DNA from: a virus
DNA length: 50,411 nt
Virus record (IMG/VR): IMGVR_UViG_3300008110_000079
Coordinates: 1 to 50,411 of that record
Reading direction: 5' to 3' (one strand)
In this document: in pieces, positions 6,038-14,316 of the stretch
Layout: the number at the start of each line of letters is the position of its first letter
Numbering within the stretch: the stretch's first letter is position 1
Made by a program: the position numbers and the translations under genes
Notes under the pieces: model-generated
What the model was told of the DNA's origin: nothing
The model's database searches: none
What the model saw: only the letters and a program-made list of their open reading frames with translations

Positions 6038-6792
6038 TGGCAAGAAAAAGAAGAAATCCCGACCAACCAATCGGCGTTGGTATGACCGCTAAGCAAATGA
6101 AGAGGAAGAAACCCATTAATTGGGATCTACTTCTAGACATTGATCCTCTTACAGATAATCAGAAAAAACTTTTTGATTCCTACGATGATAATAAAAATCT
6201 AGTAGCATATGGTGCAGCGGGAACTGGAAAAACATTCATCACACTTTATAATGCTTTAAGAGATGTTCTTGATGAGAACTCTCCATATGAAAAAATTTAT
6301 ATCGTCCGCTCACTTGTAGCAACTCGTGAAATTGGATTTCTTCCAGGAGATCATGAAGATAAATCTTCATTGTATCAAATTCCATATAAGAACATGGTTA
6401 AGTACATGTTCCAAATGCCAACAGATGCAGATTTTGAAATGCTCTATGGCAATCTAAAAACCCAAGGAACAATTAGTTTTTGGTCAACATCTTTCATTCG
6501 TGGAACAACTTTAGATAAAGCAATTATTATTGTAGATGAATTCCAAAACTTGAATTTCCATGAATTAGATAGTATAATTACTCGTGTGGGTGAAGACACA
6601 AAAATTTGTTTCTGTGGTGATGCTACTCAGTCTGATCTAGTGAAAACAAATGAACGAAACGGTATTATTGATTTCTTAAAGATTTTGAGAGTTATGCCAT
6701 CTTTTGATTTAATTGAATTTGGTGTGGAAGATATTGTTCGTTCTGGTTTGTGTAAAGAATACATTATTGCTAAAACACAATTAGGACTGTAA
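6037..6792 (+). CDS. phoH: PhoH-like P-loop ATPase
   Basis: The 251-residue protein has Walker A (GAAGTGKT, residues 59-66), Walker B (IIIVDEFQ with D167-E168) and the PhoH-type sensor GDATQSD. The N-terminal 25 residues are very basic. phoH is a widespread marine phage marker related to RNA/DNA helicases. Host phoH belongs to the phosphate-starvation regulon, but the phage enzyme's substrate is unsettled; RNA handling is the usual guess. No pho-box was sought beyond the upstream late-type motif. It is followed by a gene starting on the base after its stop. Confidence 0.95.
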   Translation: MARKRRNPDQPIGVGMTAKQMKRKKPINWDLLLDIDPLTDNQKKLFDSYDDNKNLVAYGAAGTGKTFITLYNALRDVLDENSPYEKIYIVRSLVATREIGFLPGDHEDKSSLYQIPYKNMVKYMFQMPTDADFEMLYGNLKTQGTISFWSTSFIRGTTLDKAIIIVDEFQNLNFHELDSIITRVGEDTKICFCGDATQSDLVKTNERNGIIDFLKILRVMPSFDLIEFGVEDIVRSGLCKEYIIAKTQLGL

Positions 6793-7266
6793 ATGACTGA
6801 TGATGAGTTTAAAAATCTTTCTAAATTATATGCAAAGAAAAGATTAGCAGAAGAAGAAATTGTTGTTTTTAATTCTTTTAAAGAACAAGTTCCTATGCTT
6901 TCCTTTGATGAGTATGTTGAATGGGTAAAGCAATTTGAAGATTTTTATACTGTTATTTGTCTTAGTTCTGGAGGTGATAGTAAACATATCCAATATCATT
7001 TAGAAAATGATTATCTTGATTTAGTTAAAATTTATCAAGAACATCATAATATTAATAACAACTCTCTAAAAGAAGAACTGGCAGAGATTATATCTGCTGC
7101 CACTTCTTTTTACGAATACAGATCAAACCAGTTATTTCTAGATAAATTGAGAGGTAGGACAAATGGTATGGACGAAAAAACTATTGATGAGGCAATGTCA
7201 CATTACCTTGAAAAAAGAGTTAAATGGTTTGATCTGAGAGATAAATTATTAAACAAATTGAAATAA
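6793..7266 (+). CDS. Hypothetical protein, 157 residues
   Basis: The protein is helical and acidic, beginning MTDDEFKNLSKLYAKKRLAE, with no Walker, nuclease or membrane motif. It lies between phoH and the exonuclease, touching both (ends as TAATG with the next gene), so it is likely co-translated with replication and repair genes. No family recognised. Confidence 0.7.
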   Translation: MTDDEFKNLSKLYAKKRLAEEEIVVFNSFKEQVPMLSFDEYVEWVKQFEDFYTVICLSSGGDSKHIQYHLENDYLDLVKIYQEHHNINNNSLKEELAEIISAATSFYEYRSNQLFLDKLRGRTNGMDEKTIDEAMSHYLEKRVKWFDLRDKLLNKLK

Positions 7267-7952
7267 TGCATATGTTTACTCACGTTGATTTGAGATTACC
7301 TAATTTACAACGGGAAACCATTGATGGTGTTAGGTACTATAAAGTTCCAGATAACAATGAACTTATTAAATTAGTTTCTATTACTTCAGTTACAAGTCAT
7401 AAGAATAAAAAGTTTTTTGCTCAGTGGAGAAAACGAGTAGGTGAGGAAACCGCAGATAAAATAACCAGACAAGCAACCAGTAGAGGTACTGATATGCATA
7501 GTCTGGTTGAAAACTACCTATATAATATTCCAGAATTACCTAAAGTACAACCATTATCTGATTACTTATTTAAAATTGCTAGACCAGAATTAGATAAGAT
7601 AAATAATATCTATGCGTTAGAAGGTTCTCTGTATAGTAAAGTACTGGGAATTGCTGGTACTGTAGATTGTATCGCTGAGTACAATGGGGAACTCGCAATT
7701 ATAGATTTTAAAACTTCCAAAAAACCAAAACCAGTTGATTGGATCGAACATTATTTTGTTCAGTGTATGGCATATGGTTGTATGCTTTATGAATTGACTG
7801 GTATCAGCATTAAAAAACTTGTGATTATTATGTCTTGTGAAAACGGAGAATGTGTTGTTTATGAAGAATATGACAAAGCAAAGTACATTAAACTTCTCAC
7901 CGAGTATATTAGAGAGTTTGTTCAATCCAAGCTTGGAGACTATGGAGAGTAG
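7266..7952 (+). CDS. PD-(D/E)XK exonuclease (RecB/Cas4/MGME1-like)
   Basis: The 228-residue protein carries the RecB-family nuclease motifs in order: RGTDMHSLVE (helix with conserved His), GIAGTVDCIA with the metal-binding Asp, IDFKTSK with the catalytic D-x-K, and the QCMAYG motif. This matches single-strand exonucleases of the MGME1/RecB type found in T4-like cyanophages. A second ATG at 7272 may be the true start. It stands immediately before gp33-gp59-gp32, where T4 has rnh and dsbA, so a role in recombination or RNA/DNA primer processing is plausible. Confidence 0.85.
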   Translation: MHMFTHVDLRLPNLQRETIDGVRYYKVPDNNELIKLVSITSVTSHKNKKFFAQWRKRVGEETADKITRQATSRGTDMHSLVENYLYNIPELPKVQPLSDYLFKIARPELDKINNIYALEGSLYSKVLGIAGTVDCIAEYNGELAIIDFKTSKKPKPVDWIEHYFVQCMAYGCMLYELTGISIKKLVIIMSCENGECVVYEEYDKAKYIKLLTEYIREFVQSKLGDYGE

Positions 7953-8211
7953 ACTAGGAAACGAATTTGAAAAAGTATTAGAAACTAAATTTTTCTGTCC
8001 ATCTAAATTTGCACAGGAAATAGAACGTATTGTTCAAATCAATAAAGAAATGAATTATATTGATGCAATCATTTATTTTTGTGAAAAAAATAACATTGAT
8101 CTTGAATCTGTACCTAAACTTATTTCAAAACCATTAAAAGAAAAAATTAAATATGATGCAATGGAATTAAACTTTTTAAAAAGAACTTCTAGAGCAAAAT
8201 TAATCTTTTGA
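7942..8211 (+). CDS. 33: Late transcription coactivator gp33-like
   Basis: Starting at the ATG at 7942 (MESRLGNEFEKVLETKFFC), the 89-residue protein shares the T4 gp33 pattern: in T4 IIEKMV...MSYLEA...FLEENSI...IIEKIQSEA, here IERIVQ...MNYIDA...FCEKNNI...LKEKIKYDA. gp33 bridges RNA polymerase and the sliding clamp for late transcription. Position supports it, because T4 also has 33 directly before 59. It overlaps the exonuclease by 11 bases. The frame can be extended upstream to 7837, but that part is antisense-like overlap with the exonuclease gene and is rejected. Confidence 0.8.
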   Translation: MESRLGNEFEKVLETKFFCPSKFAQEIERIVQINKEMNYIDAIIYFCEKNNIDLESVPKLISKPLKEKIKYDAMELNFLKRTSRAKLIF

Positions 8212-8216
8212 TATAA

Positions 8217-8248
8217 TTTCCTGTAATTTTTTACAGGAAACTTTTTTT
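8217..8248 (+). terminator. Rho-independent terminator after gp33
   Basis: TTTCCTGTAA at 8217-8226 pairs perfectly with TTACAGGAAA at 8231-8240 around TTTT and is followed by C and seven T residues. It would limit read-through into gp59. Confidence 0.9.
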
Positions 8249-8261
8249 ATTTTTAGGACCT

Positions 8262-8852
8262 ATGACGCCATTTGATGTTTATAAAACATATGTTTCTTTA
8301 AAAAGTCATTTCACAAAAGAAAAATATGATTATCACAAATATTGTGGTAAAACCAGAGTTCAATTAAATACATTTTATAAAAGGAAAGATAGGTATTGGT
8401 TTGAAAGATTGTCGAGACAAAAAAATGATCAACAAGTAGTAGATTTTTTTGTCTCTAATTTTGTATTGTGTGATGATCCACAATCATTGTGGATTGGTGA
8501 AATAATTAGAGAAGGTGAAGATAGATATTTAAATTGGTGTAAGAGGCAACAATCATTATCTTACACATTTAAATCTGAGATTGAAAGTATTTTTAATAAA
8601 GATAATTTTGATAAGATGTTTAAACTAGAAACTAATAAACATCCACAAATTATAAAAGAGTATTTACAAAACAATATATCTTTAGAAACACTTGTTATAT
8701 TAAATAAAATTTTAAATTTTTCAAGTTCTTTTGATAAAAAGTTGTTAGATCCAGTTTGGGAAATTATCTCACTAAAAATAAAAAAATATTCTCAATTTCT
8801 AAATATTGATATATTTAAATTTAAAAAAATTTTAAAGGAGTGTGTATTATGA
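8262..8852 (+). CDS. 59: Replicative helicase loader
   Basis: The 196-residue protein aligns by eye with T4 gp59 over its length: FDVYKTYVSLKSHF, KRKDRYWFERLS (T4 has RRDKYFFQKLS), then FVSNFV...DDPQSLWIGEI (T4 FISNLVAN-QDAWIGDI). gp59 loads the helicase gp41 onto gp32-coated forks. It is slightly shorter than the T4 protein (217). The ATG has an AGGA site. It sits after the gp33 terminator and just before DUF1825 and gp32. Confidence 0.9.
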   Translation: MTPFDVYKTYVSLKSHFTKEKYDYHKYCGKTRVQLNTFYKRKDRYWFERLSRQKNDQQVVDFFVSNFVLCDDPQSLWIGEIIREGEDRYLNWCKRQQSLSYTFKSEIESIFNKDNFDKMFKLETNKHPQIIKEYLQNNISLETLVILNKILNFSSSFDKKLLDPVWEIISLKIKKYSQFLNIDIFKFKKILKECVL

Positions 8853-9184
8853 GTTTTTTTGAATCTGAGGTTGTAAGAGCAGAAATGGCAGAAATTTCTG
8901 AACTTCAAGAAGAACTTTACAATAGTATATTTAAATTTTATCAAATGGACTCCAAAGGTAAAATGCAGCATGTTGACTTACTTCAGCGTCTTTTAGATAA
9001 ACAAAAAATACTTTACACACGCCTTTCTTTATCTGATGATCCAGAAGCGAAGAAAATGAAAGATAATATTTCTAAGTCTGCTGAAATGATGGGTCTTCCA
9101 CATAATGTGGATATGAATGTAATTTTTTCTAATATGCAAAAACTGATTGTTCAAATGAAAGAACACATCGAAAACAACCCTTGA
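8849..9184 (+). CDS. DUF1825 family protein, 111 residues
   Basis: The ATG at 8849 has an AAAGGAG site 8 bases upstream. The sequence (MSFFESEVVRAEMAEISELQ, then KQKILYTRLSLSDDPEAKKM) fits DUF1825, a small helical family of cyanobacteria and their phages. It overlaps gp59 by 4 bases and occupies a place between 59 and 32 where T4 has nothing, so it was probably gained in the cyanophage lineage. The gp32 promoter overlaps its stop codon. Molecular role unknown. Confidence 0.85.
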   Translation: MSFFESEVVRAEMAEISELQEELYNSIFKFYQMDSKGKMQHVDLLQRLLDKQKILYTRLSLSDDPEAKKMKDNISKSAEMMGLPHNVDMNVIFSNMQKLIVQMKEHIENNP

Positions 9185-9209
9185 CACCATCGGGCATCTG
9201 CATTATATT
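9181..9209 (+). promoter_or_regulatory. Strong sigma70-type promoter of gp32
   Basis: TTGACA at 9181-9186 (overlapping the DUF1825 stop) and TATATT at 9204-9209 are spaced by 17 bases. Predicted start near 9216. Confidence 0.85.
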
Positions 9210-9280
9210 AGGTAAGTGCCCACCGCAGATGCCCTATAGGGCACCCAAAGGCCAAATACAACGTAATACGAGGTAATCTA
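9192..9280 (+). promoter_or_regulatory. gp32 leader with competing hairpins
   Basis: Three inverted repeats overlap: GGGCATCTGC 9192-9201 with GCAGATGCCC 9225-9234; GTGCCC 9216-9221 with GGGCAC 9239-9244; and the perfect palindrome TGCCCTATAGGGCA at 9230-9243. The first can form only in read-through RNA, since its left arm lies upstream of the predicted start; the others can form in RNA from the gp32 promoter. T4 gene 32 has a leader pseudoknot used for gp32 autoregulation; a similar role is inferred here. An unpaired A-rich stretch and a GAGG ribosome site follow. Confidence 0.6.
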
Positions 9281-10237
9281 ATGTCTTTCTCAGATCTTAA
9301 AAAGCAATCTTCTCTTGGTTCTCTTACTCAAAAACTTGTTAAAGAGATGGAGAAGATGAATACTTCTTCTGGTAACGGTGATGACCGTCTCTGGAAACCT
9401 GAAATGGATAAAACAGGTAATGGTTATGCTGTTGTTCGTTTCCTTCCTGCTCCAGAGGGAGAAGATCTTCCTTGGGTGAAAATGTATGCCCATGGTTTCC
9501 AAGGTCCTGGTGGTTGGTATATTGAGAATTCTTTAACCACAATCGGACAAAAAGATCCAGTATCCGAATATAATCGTGGACTGTGGAATAGTGGTAACGA
9601 AAAGGATAAAGAAACTGTACGTAAACAAAAACGTAAACTTTCTTATTATTCCAACATTTATGTAGTTAAAGATCCTGCAAATCCTTCTAATGAAGGAAAA
9701 GTTTTCCTCTTCAAATATGGTGCAAAAATCTTTGATAAGATTATGGCAGCAATGCAACCAGAGTTTGAAGATGAAACTCCTATCAATCCCTTTGATTTTT
9801 GGCAAGGTGCAAACTTTAAACTGAAAATTCGTAAGGTAGATGGGTATTGGAATTATGATAAATCTGAATTCGATCGTCCCGCACCTCTTCTTGATGACGA
9901 TGATGCAATGGAAGCAATTTGGAAAAAGCAATATTCTCTAAGTCAACTTATTGCACCTTCAGAATTTAAAACATATGAAGAACTTGAAAAGCGTCTTCAA
10001 TATGTTCTTGGTCAAAAAGGAACTACCCGTTACCAAGATCCTGATGAGCATAATGAAGAGGAGGATAAAGATCGCGGATCTTATGCTCCTAATTTTGAAA
10101 GTCGTCGTCAGTCTTCTGAACTTCCTTCGGATCTTAAAGAAGAACTAAATTCTATCAGTTCTTCTTCCTCTAATAGTTATGATGAAGATGAAGATGATGA
10201 TGCAATGAGTTATTTCCAGCGTCTTGCTGAAAGTTGA
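9281..10237 (+). CDS. 32: Single-stranded DNA-binding protein gp32
   Basis: The 318-residue protein has the gp32 order: basic N-terminal cooperativity region (KKQSSLGSLTQKLVKEMEK), an OB-fold core with YAVVRFLPAPEGEDLPWVKM and the RKLSYYSNIYVVKDP strand, and a Ser-rich, very acidic C-terminal tail (DEDEDDDAMSYF) that would bind replication partners. The place equivalent to the T4 zinc loop reads GQKDPVSEYN, with no Cys anywhere in the protein, so zinc binding is lost. It coats single-stranded DNA during replication and recombination. Its stop abuts the convergent gp53 stop. Confidence 0.95.
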   Translation: MSFSDLKKQSSLGSLTQKLVKEMEKMNTSSGNGDDRLWKPEMDKTGNGYAVVRFLPAPEGEDLPWVKMYAHGFQGPGGWYIENSLTTIGQKDPVSEYNRGLWNSGNEKDKETVRKQKRKLSYYSNIYVVKDPANPSNEGKVFLFKYGAKIFDKIMAAMQPEFEDETPINPFDFWQGANFKLKIRKVDGYWNYDKSEFDRPAPLLDDDDAMEAIWKKQYSLSQLIAPSEFKTYEELEKRLQYVLGQKGTTRYQDPDEHNEEEDKDRGSYAPNFESRRQSSELPSDLKEELNSISSSSSNSYDEDEDDDAMSYFQRLAES

Positions 10238-12580
10238 TTACTCATAAAATCTAGGGTTATCTCCCCTCTTTAAGGTTCTGGACACATACTGTTCAGAACC
10301 TTCATTGTATGTCATAAGTCTTTCAAAATCTTCTAATACTAGATTTAGATATCTTGGTTTTATTAAATAAATTTGGCGCTTTTTATTTTCTAATCTTATC
10401 TCATACTCATAATTTGTTATTGGAACTGAACAATCATAACCAGGAATTTCTACATCTACGCCAATACCATTATCTCGGTAAATTATTCCTTTGGTTACTT
10501 TTTTGTACCAGTTATATCCATTAAATCTCCATTTAACACCTTTGTTTTCATATATTTCTCCTATTTGAGGTTCGTAAATATTTCCAGGAGGACCTATAGT
10601 AACGGATGGTGGAGATGTGTAACCACTTCCCTTATTTGTAACTACGATTTGTTCTATTCCTCCTTGGAATATTTTTGCATATCCTTCTGCTTGAATTGGT
10701 GTAGGTGGACTAGAGAATGTAATAATAGGACTGGTTCTATAGTTATATCCAGGGTCTGTTACTATAACCTCACTTACTATACCTTCGTTTATTAATGCAT
10801 ATCCAACTGCAGTTCGTGCTGGAATTGGTGGTTCTATTGTAATTATTGGTGGATTTCTATAACCACCACCTGGATTGGTAACTACTATCTGAACTATTCT
10901 TTCTGATCCAATAACAGCATACCCTCTAGCAGTTAAATCAATATTGTACTCATATATTTTTTGATTTTGTGCTCCAGAAATAAACAATCTAGTTTTTAGA
11001 TCATTTATATAAAGATCTGTTATCGCGTTGTCTTGTGGTGAAACGTTCAATTGAGTTACTAAAACTGCACTACTGATTACCCATGGAGTAGTCAAATTGA
11101 AAACATATGCTTTATCTGTGGTATTTCCTGCAGCATATAGTTGTGTACCATCATCACTAAAAGAAAATCCTAAAAACCAATCTTCATTTGTTAATTCATA
11201 TAAATTTACGGAATCAATTTCAACTGCAGATTTTGTTGCAATATTCCATGCAGTTGATAATGAGTATTTTCTAATAGAATCTGGATTGTTTGCATCAAGA
11301 ACAAACATAAATCTACCATTATCTTGAAGTCTTACTCCAGATGGTGCTGGTACAGAAACGCTATTATTAAAAGATGCTGTTGTAATATTCCATGCAGTTG
11401 ATAAATTATATGATGCTATTCTATATCCAGATGCTGTTAAACCAGATACATACATTACTCTTCCATCTGGTTTAAACTCAACACCTGTAGCATATGTGAA
11501 ATTTAATCCACTATTTAATGTATATGAACTAACAAATGTTCCTGTGGTAATATCCCATGGTGTTGTTAGTTCATATTGTTTTATTTTTCCTTGTGTATAT
11601 CCCAAGTCACCATGAGCGGTTATTAGATAAGTTCCGTCTGGTGAAACATACATTCCTTCTAAACCTTCTCCAGTAGTAAACGTAGATTGGTTTAATAAAG
11701 CAGCATTTCCGACGATATCTTCTGGTGTCGAGAATGTTACTTCTGGAATAAATGTATATCCTGCACCACCACTTTCAATACCAACACTAGTAACTGAACC
11801 TCCAATACCTAAAACTGCTGTAACTACTGGGGGTATTGTTGGTGGTGGACTTGAAAATGTTACTGTTGGTTGTGCGGTATAACCTTTTCCTCGATTTGTT
11901 ATTGTGATTATTCCTACTTCTCTTTCACCTTCAACTAAAGAAAGATTTGCAATTGCAGTAGCAGTTACTACTTCATCTGGGATTGAAAAAGAAACTCCTG
12001 GTACAAAGGTATAACCAGTTCCAACTTCATTGATAGTTACTGATAATATTTGAGTATTTGAAACAACTGGAGTTGCAGTTGCATTTTTTCCTGGTATTGG
12101 TTTTGGTAATACTACGTTAGTATTTGGTTCAACCAAATATTGAGGTGCATTATAGAAAGTTTCATCGACAATTAAATTTGGTTGAACAATAGTAATTCCA
12201 TCAGTTGATTTGTATTCTGTGGTTTCATAATGATGAATACCATTATATAAAGTATCATATGATCCATATTTTGATAGTAAATATTTGTCTAATTCATCTT
12301 GAGTTTTTGGCCATTCATCATATACATTCATAATGTTATTTGACATTAAAACAACCCAATCTAAATTTTCATCTCCATAGATTTCATATGCAACATTATC
12401 TGGTCTTTCATTACCAACAACACTATATTGTTGGAAGTAAGAAAGGTTATTAAAAATATCTTCTCTTACTTTTGATCTCATGAATAAATTTTTAACTTCA
12501 ATATAATCGTTTGCTGAACGATTATCTTTTAGTCTACTTACGTATTCTAAATTTGGAACCTTTGAGAAGTAATTTGACAT
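10238..12580 (-). CDS. 53: Baseplate wedge protein gp53 with inserted repeats and beta-propeller
   Basis: Residues 1-150 match cyanophage gp53 (YFSKVPNLEYVSRL, then NERPDNVAYEIYGDENLDWV). The C-terminal 110 residues (GEIYENKGVKWRFNG to the end) complete the family fold. Between them lie about 500 extra residues: three GxGYxxxPxVxF repeats (about 188, 231, 273), a propeller-like region (298-550) with blades ending in motifs such as YNLSTAWNITTASF at about 340, 391, 439 and 494, then three more GxGY repeats (571, 611, 651). T4 gp53 is about 196 residues, so this is a four-fold expansion. gp53 joins baseplate wedges; the insert is probably surface exposed. It is last in the gp4-gp48 minus-strand operon. 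Confidence 0.88.
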   Translation of the reverse strand: MSNYFSKVPNLEYVSRLKDNRSANDYIEVKNLFMRSKVREDIFNNLSYFQQYSVVGNERPDNVAYEIYGDENLDWVVLMSNNIMNVYDEWPKTQDELDKYLLSKYGSYDTLYNGIHHYETTEYKSTDGITIVQPNLIVDETFYNAPQYLVEPNTNVVLPKPIPGKNATATPVVSNTQILSVTINEVGTGYTFVPGVSFSIPDEVVTATAIANLSLVEGEREVGIITITNRGKGYTAQPTVTFSSPPPTIPPVVTAVLGIGGSVTSVGIESGGAGYTFIPEVTFSTPEDIVGNAALLNQSTFTTGEGLEGMYVSPDGTYLITAHGDLGYTQGKIKQYELTTPWDITTGTFVSSYTLNSGLNFTYATGVEFKPDGRVMYVSGLTASGYRIASYNLSTAWNITTASFNNSVSVPAPSGVRLQDNGRFMFVLDANNPDSIRKYSLSTAWNIATKSAVEIDSVNLYELTNEDWFLGFSFSDDGTQLYAAGNTTDKAYVFNLTTPWVISSAVLVTQLNVSPQDNAITDLYINDLKTRLFISGAQNQKIYEYNIDLTARGYAVIGSERIVQIVVTNPGGGYRNPPIITIEPPIPARTAVGYALINEGIVSEVIVTDPGYNYRTSPIITFSSPPTPIQAEGYAKIFQGGIEQIVVTNKGSGYTSPPSVTIGPPGNIYEPQIGEIYENKGVKWRFNGYNWYKKVTKGIIYRDNGIGVDVEIPGYDCSVPITNYEYEIRLENKKRQIYLIKPRYLNLVLEDFERLMTYNEGSEQYVSRTLKRGDNPRFYE

Positions 12581-12582
12581 TT

Positions 12583-13926
12583 TTAGTAACCTATTTCTTG
12601 TGTATTTGATCCATACTCATCTTCATAAACTGGTTCTAGTTCCATAAATTGCATTTGCAATCCATAAGAAACCATTGTTCCATCTTCATCAAACGCCATA
12701 TAAGAACCTTCTGGTGTATAGTCAACATTAAATGTTTGTAAAGCACACTTTTTAATTTTATTTAATCCTGGATGACTATCACTATCTTTAAAAATATAAT
12801 TTATTTCAAAAACATGTGGTGCTTTTAAAAATAGATTTTTCTCACTCCTTTGAACTGCCATTCCCTGTTTAAAAAATCTAATAATTTTTTTTATTTCATC
12901 TGCTTCAGATTTATTTCTGGCACTTAATTTAAATGCAAAATTAAAAGGTCTTAATGCTGGACCTTCAAAAAGTAATTCTAAATTTGGATTTACTACAGCA
13001 CCAAATAACCTTGATTGTATATTTGTAGCACCTGTTCCTTGCTCTGCAAAATATGATGCAATTATTGTTTTAACTGAATCGTTTACTTGTTGATTTTGTG
13101 TTACTCCTTGCGCTGCAGTAAATGCTGCAGTAAATGCCTCTTCAACACCACCTTGAATGCCAGACATCATTATACCAGTACCAACTAATTGACCAGCATT
13201 CATTACATTTTCATTCCACTTTACTGAATTACTGTCTGATATTTGTGATTGTATTGGTAATTTTACTGATCCCAAACTATTACCAAATGATCTATCTGAA
13301 AATTCTATTCCCGATTGTGCTATTCCTCTATTTCCATATTCCATTATTGTGAATTTTATCCAATCATGTTCTTCTCTACCAACATCTTTAGGATAAATTA
13401 AATTTCCATAATCATTTCTTTTTCCAGATTTTCCAGTGACATTAAATGAATTTACTTGTTGTGTTGTTAATCCACTAAAAGGTGTAGAAGTACTACTTCC
13501 AGTTCCATCTCCAGTATTCGTATTATTTGAATCGCCACCAGACGTTCCTGTTGGTTGTGCTGGTGCTTGATTACCAACCCAAGTAGTATAAGGTTGAAAT
13601 GAATTTGAACTTACAAAAGATTGTTTTTGGTCAGTAGGTAATTTATTGAGTATTGCTGTTGTATTTTGTGTAAATACGTTTGAATTCTGATTTAAAAATG
13701 CTCCTATGGGCGTATTATCTGTACCTACAGTTGTATTTGCGTCTAACGGTGTCCAAGAATTTGTAGTAGCACTCCAGTTTGCAACAACGTTTCCGTTTTG
13801 ATCTACAATATTTGGTGCCGAGTTTGGATTTTGTGGATTTATTTGTATACCAAATCTTCCCGTTGTAGTTCCAGTTTGAACTGGAAACAGTGTTGTTTGG
13901 CTTGTAGGTGTATTTTGTATGGGCAC
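12583..13926 (-). CDS. 48: Baseplate tail-tube cap gp48
   Basis: The C-terminal two thirds fit gp48: LFEGPALRPFNFAFKLSARN, then EINYIFKDSDSHPGLNKIKK and the end LQTFNVDYTPEGSYMAFDEDG. The N-terminal 150 residues are Gln/Asn/Thr-rich, with a Gly/Asp/Asn/Ser/Thr linker near residue 130, probably flexible. gp48 caps the baseplate dome and with gp54 starts tube polymerisation. It has a late-type promoter just upstream and lies 2 bases before gp53. Confidence 0.9.
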   Translation of the reverse strand: MPIQNTPTSQTTLFPVQTGTTTGRFGIQINPQNPNSAPNIVDQNGNVVANWSATTNSWTPLDANTTVGTDNTPIGAFLNQNSNVFTQNTTAILNKLPTDQKQSFVSSNSFQPYTTWVGNQAPAQPTGTSGGDSNNTNTGDGTGSSTSTPFSGLTTQQVNSFNVTGKSGKRNDYGNLIYPKDVGREEHDWIKFTIMEYGNRGIAQSGIEFSDRSFGNSLGSVKLPIQSQISDSNSVKWNENVMNAGQLVGTGIMMSGIQGGVEEAFTAAFTAAQGVTQNQQVNDSVKTIIASYFAEQGTGATNIQSRLFGAVVNPNLELLFEGPALRPFNFAFKLSARNKSEADEIKKIIRFFKQGMAVQRSEKNLFLKAPHVFEINYIFKDSDSHPGLNKIKKCALQTFNVDYTPEGSYMAFDEDGTMVSYGLQMQFMELEPVYEDEYGSNTQEIGY

Positions 13927-13956
13927 TATTAATCTTCCGTTTTGAAGAAGAGCTTG

Positions 13957-13964
13957 TATTTATT
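13957..13964 (-). promoter_or_regulatory. Late-type promoter for gp48-gp53
   Basis: TATTTATT on the plus strand is AATAAATA on the minus strand, 30 bases before the gp48 ATG and overlapping the stop of the preceding gene. Confidence 0.5.
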
Positions 13965-14316
13965 TAGTAATAAATTTGGCGTATTGGATATTTTGTAAAT
14001 CGCTTAATTCATTGTTTCTAACATGATGTAATTGACCAACTACTTCTATCCAGGTGTAGTTTTTTGGTTCTCTCCAGTGATAGTTATATCCTTTAAATCC
14101 CCATCTTTGAACTTCTAAACATGTTATTAATGGGTGTTGATCATATGTTATACCTGGAGTTTTTGGTATATAAACAAATGTATAATGTTTTCCTGGTATA
14201 GGTATTAAGTCAATATCTTTTAATGCATCCATAATAAAAATCATTAGATCTTCTGGATCTGTTACTCTTTTTATTTTTGACTGTAATAATTTAATCCTGT
14301 TTATTTCTCTTGCCAT
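13960..14316 (-). CDS. Hypothetical protein between gp4 and gp48, 118 residues
   Basis: The sequence starts MAREINRIKLLQSKIKRVTD and has an aromatic C-terminal half (GFKGYNYHWREPKNYTWIEV, then GQLHHVRNNEL). I associate this pattern with proteins seen beside gp4 and gp53 in T4-like cyanophages. It may be a virion or head-tail assembly factor given its operon, but this is inference from position. It overlaps gp4 by one base. Confidence 0.7.
   Translation of the reverse strand: MAREINRIKLLQSKIKRVTDPEDLMIFIMDALKDIDLIPIPGKHYTFVYIPKTPGITYDQHPLITCLEVQRWGFKGYNYHWREPKNYTWIEVVGQLHHVRNNELSDLQNIQYAKFITK

Noticed and set aside
7837-7941. Upstream extension of gp33
   Set aside because: It overlaps the exonuclease in another frame and lacks similarity to gp33; the ATG at 7942 is better.
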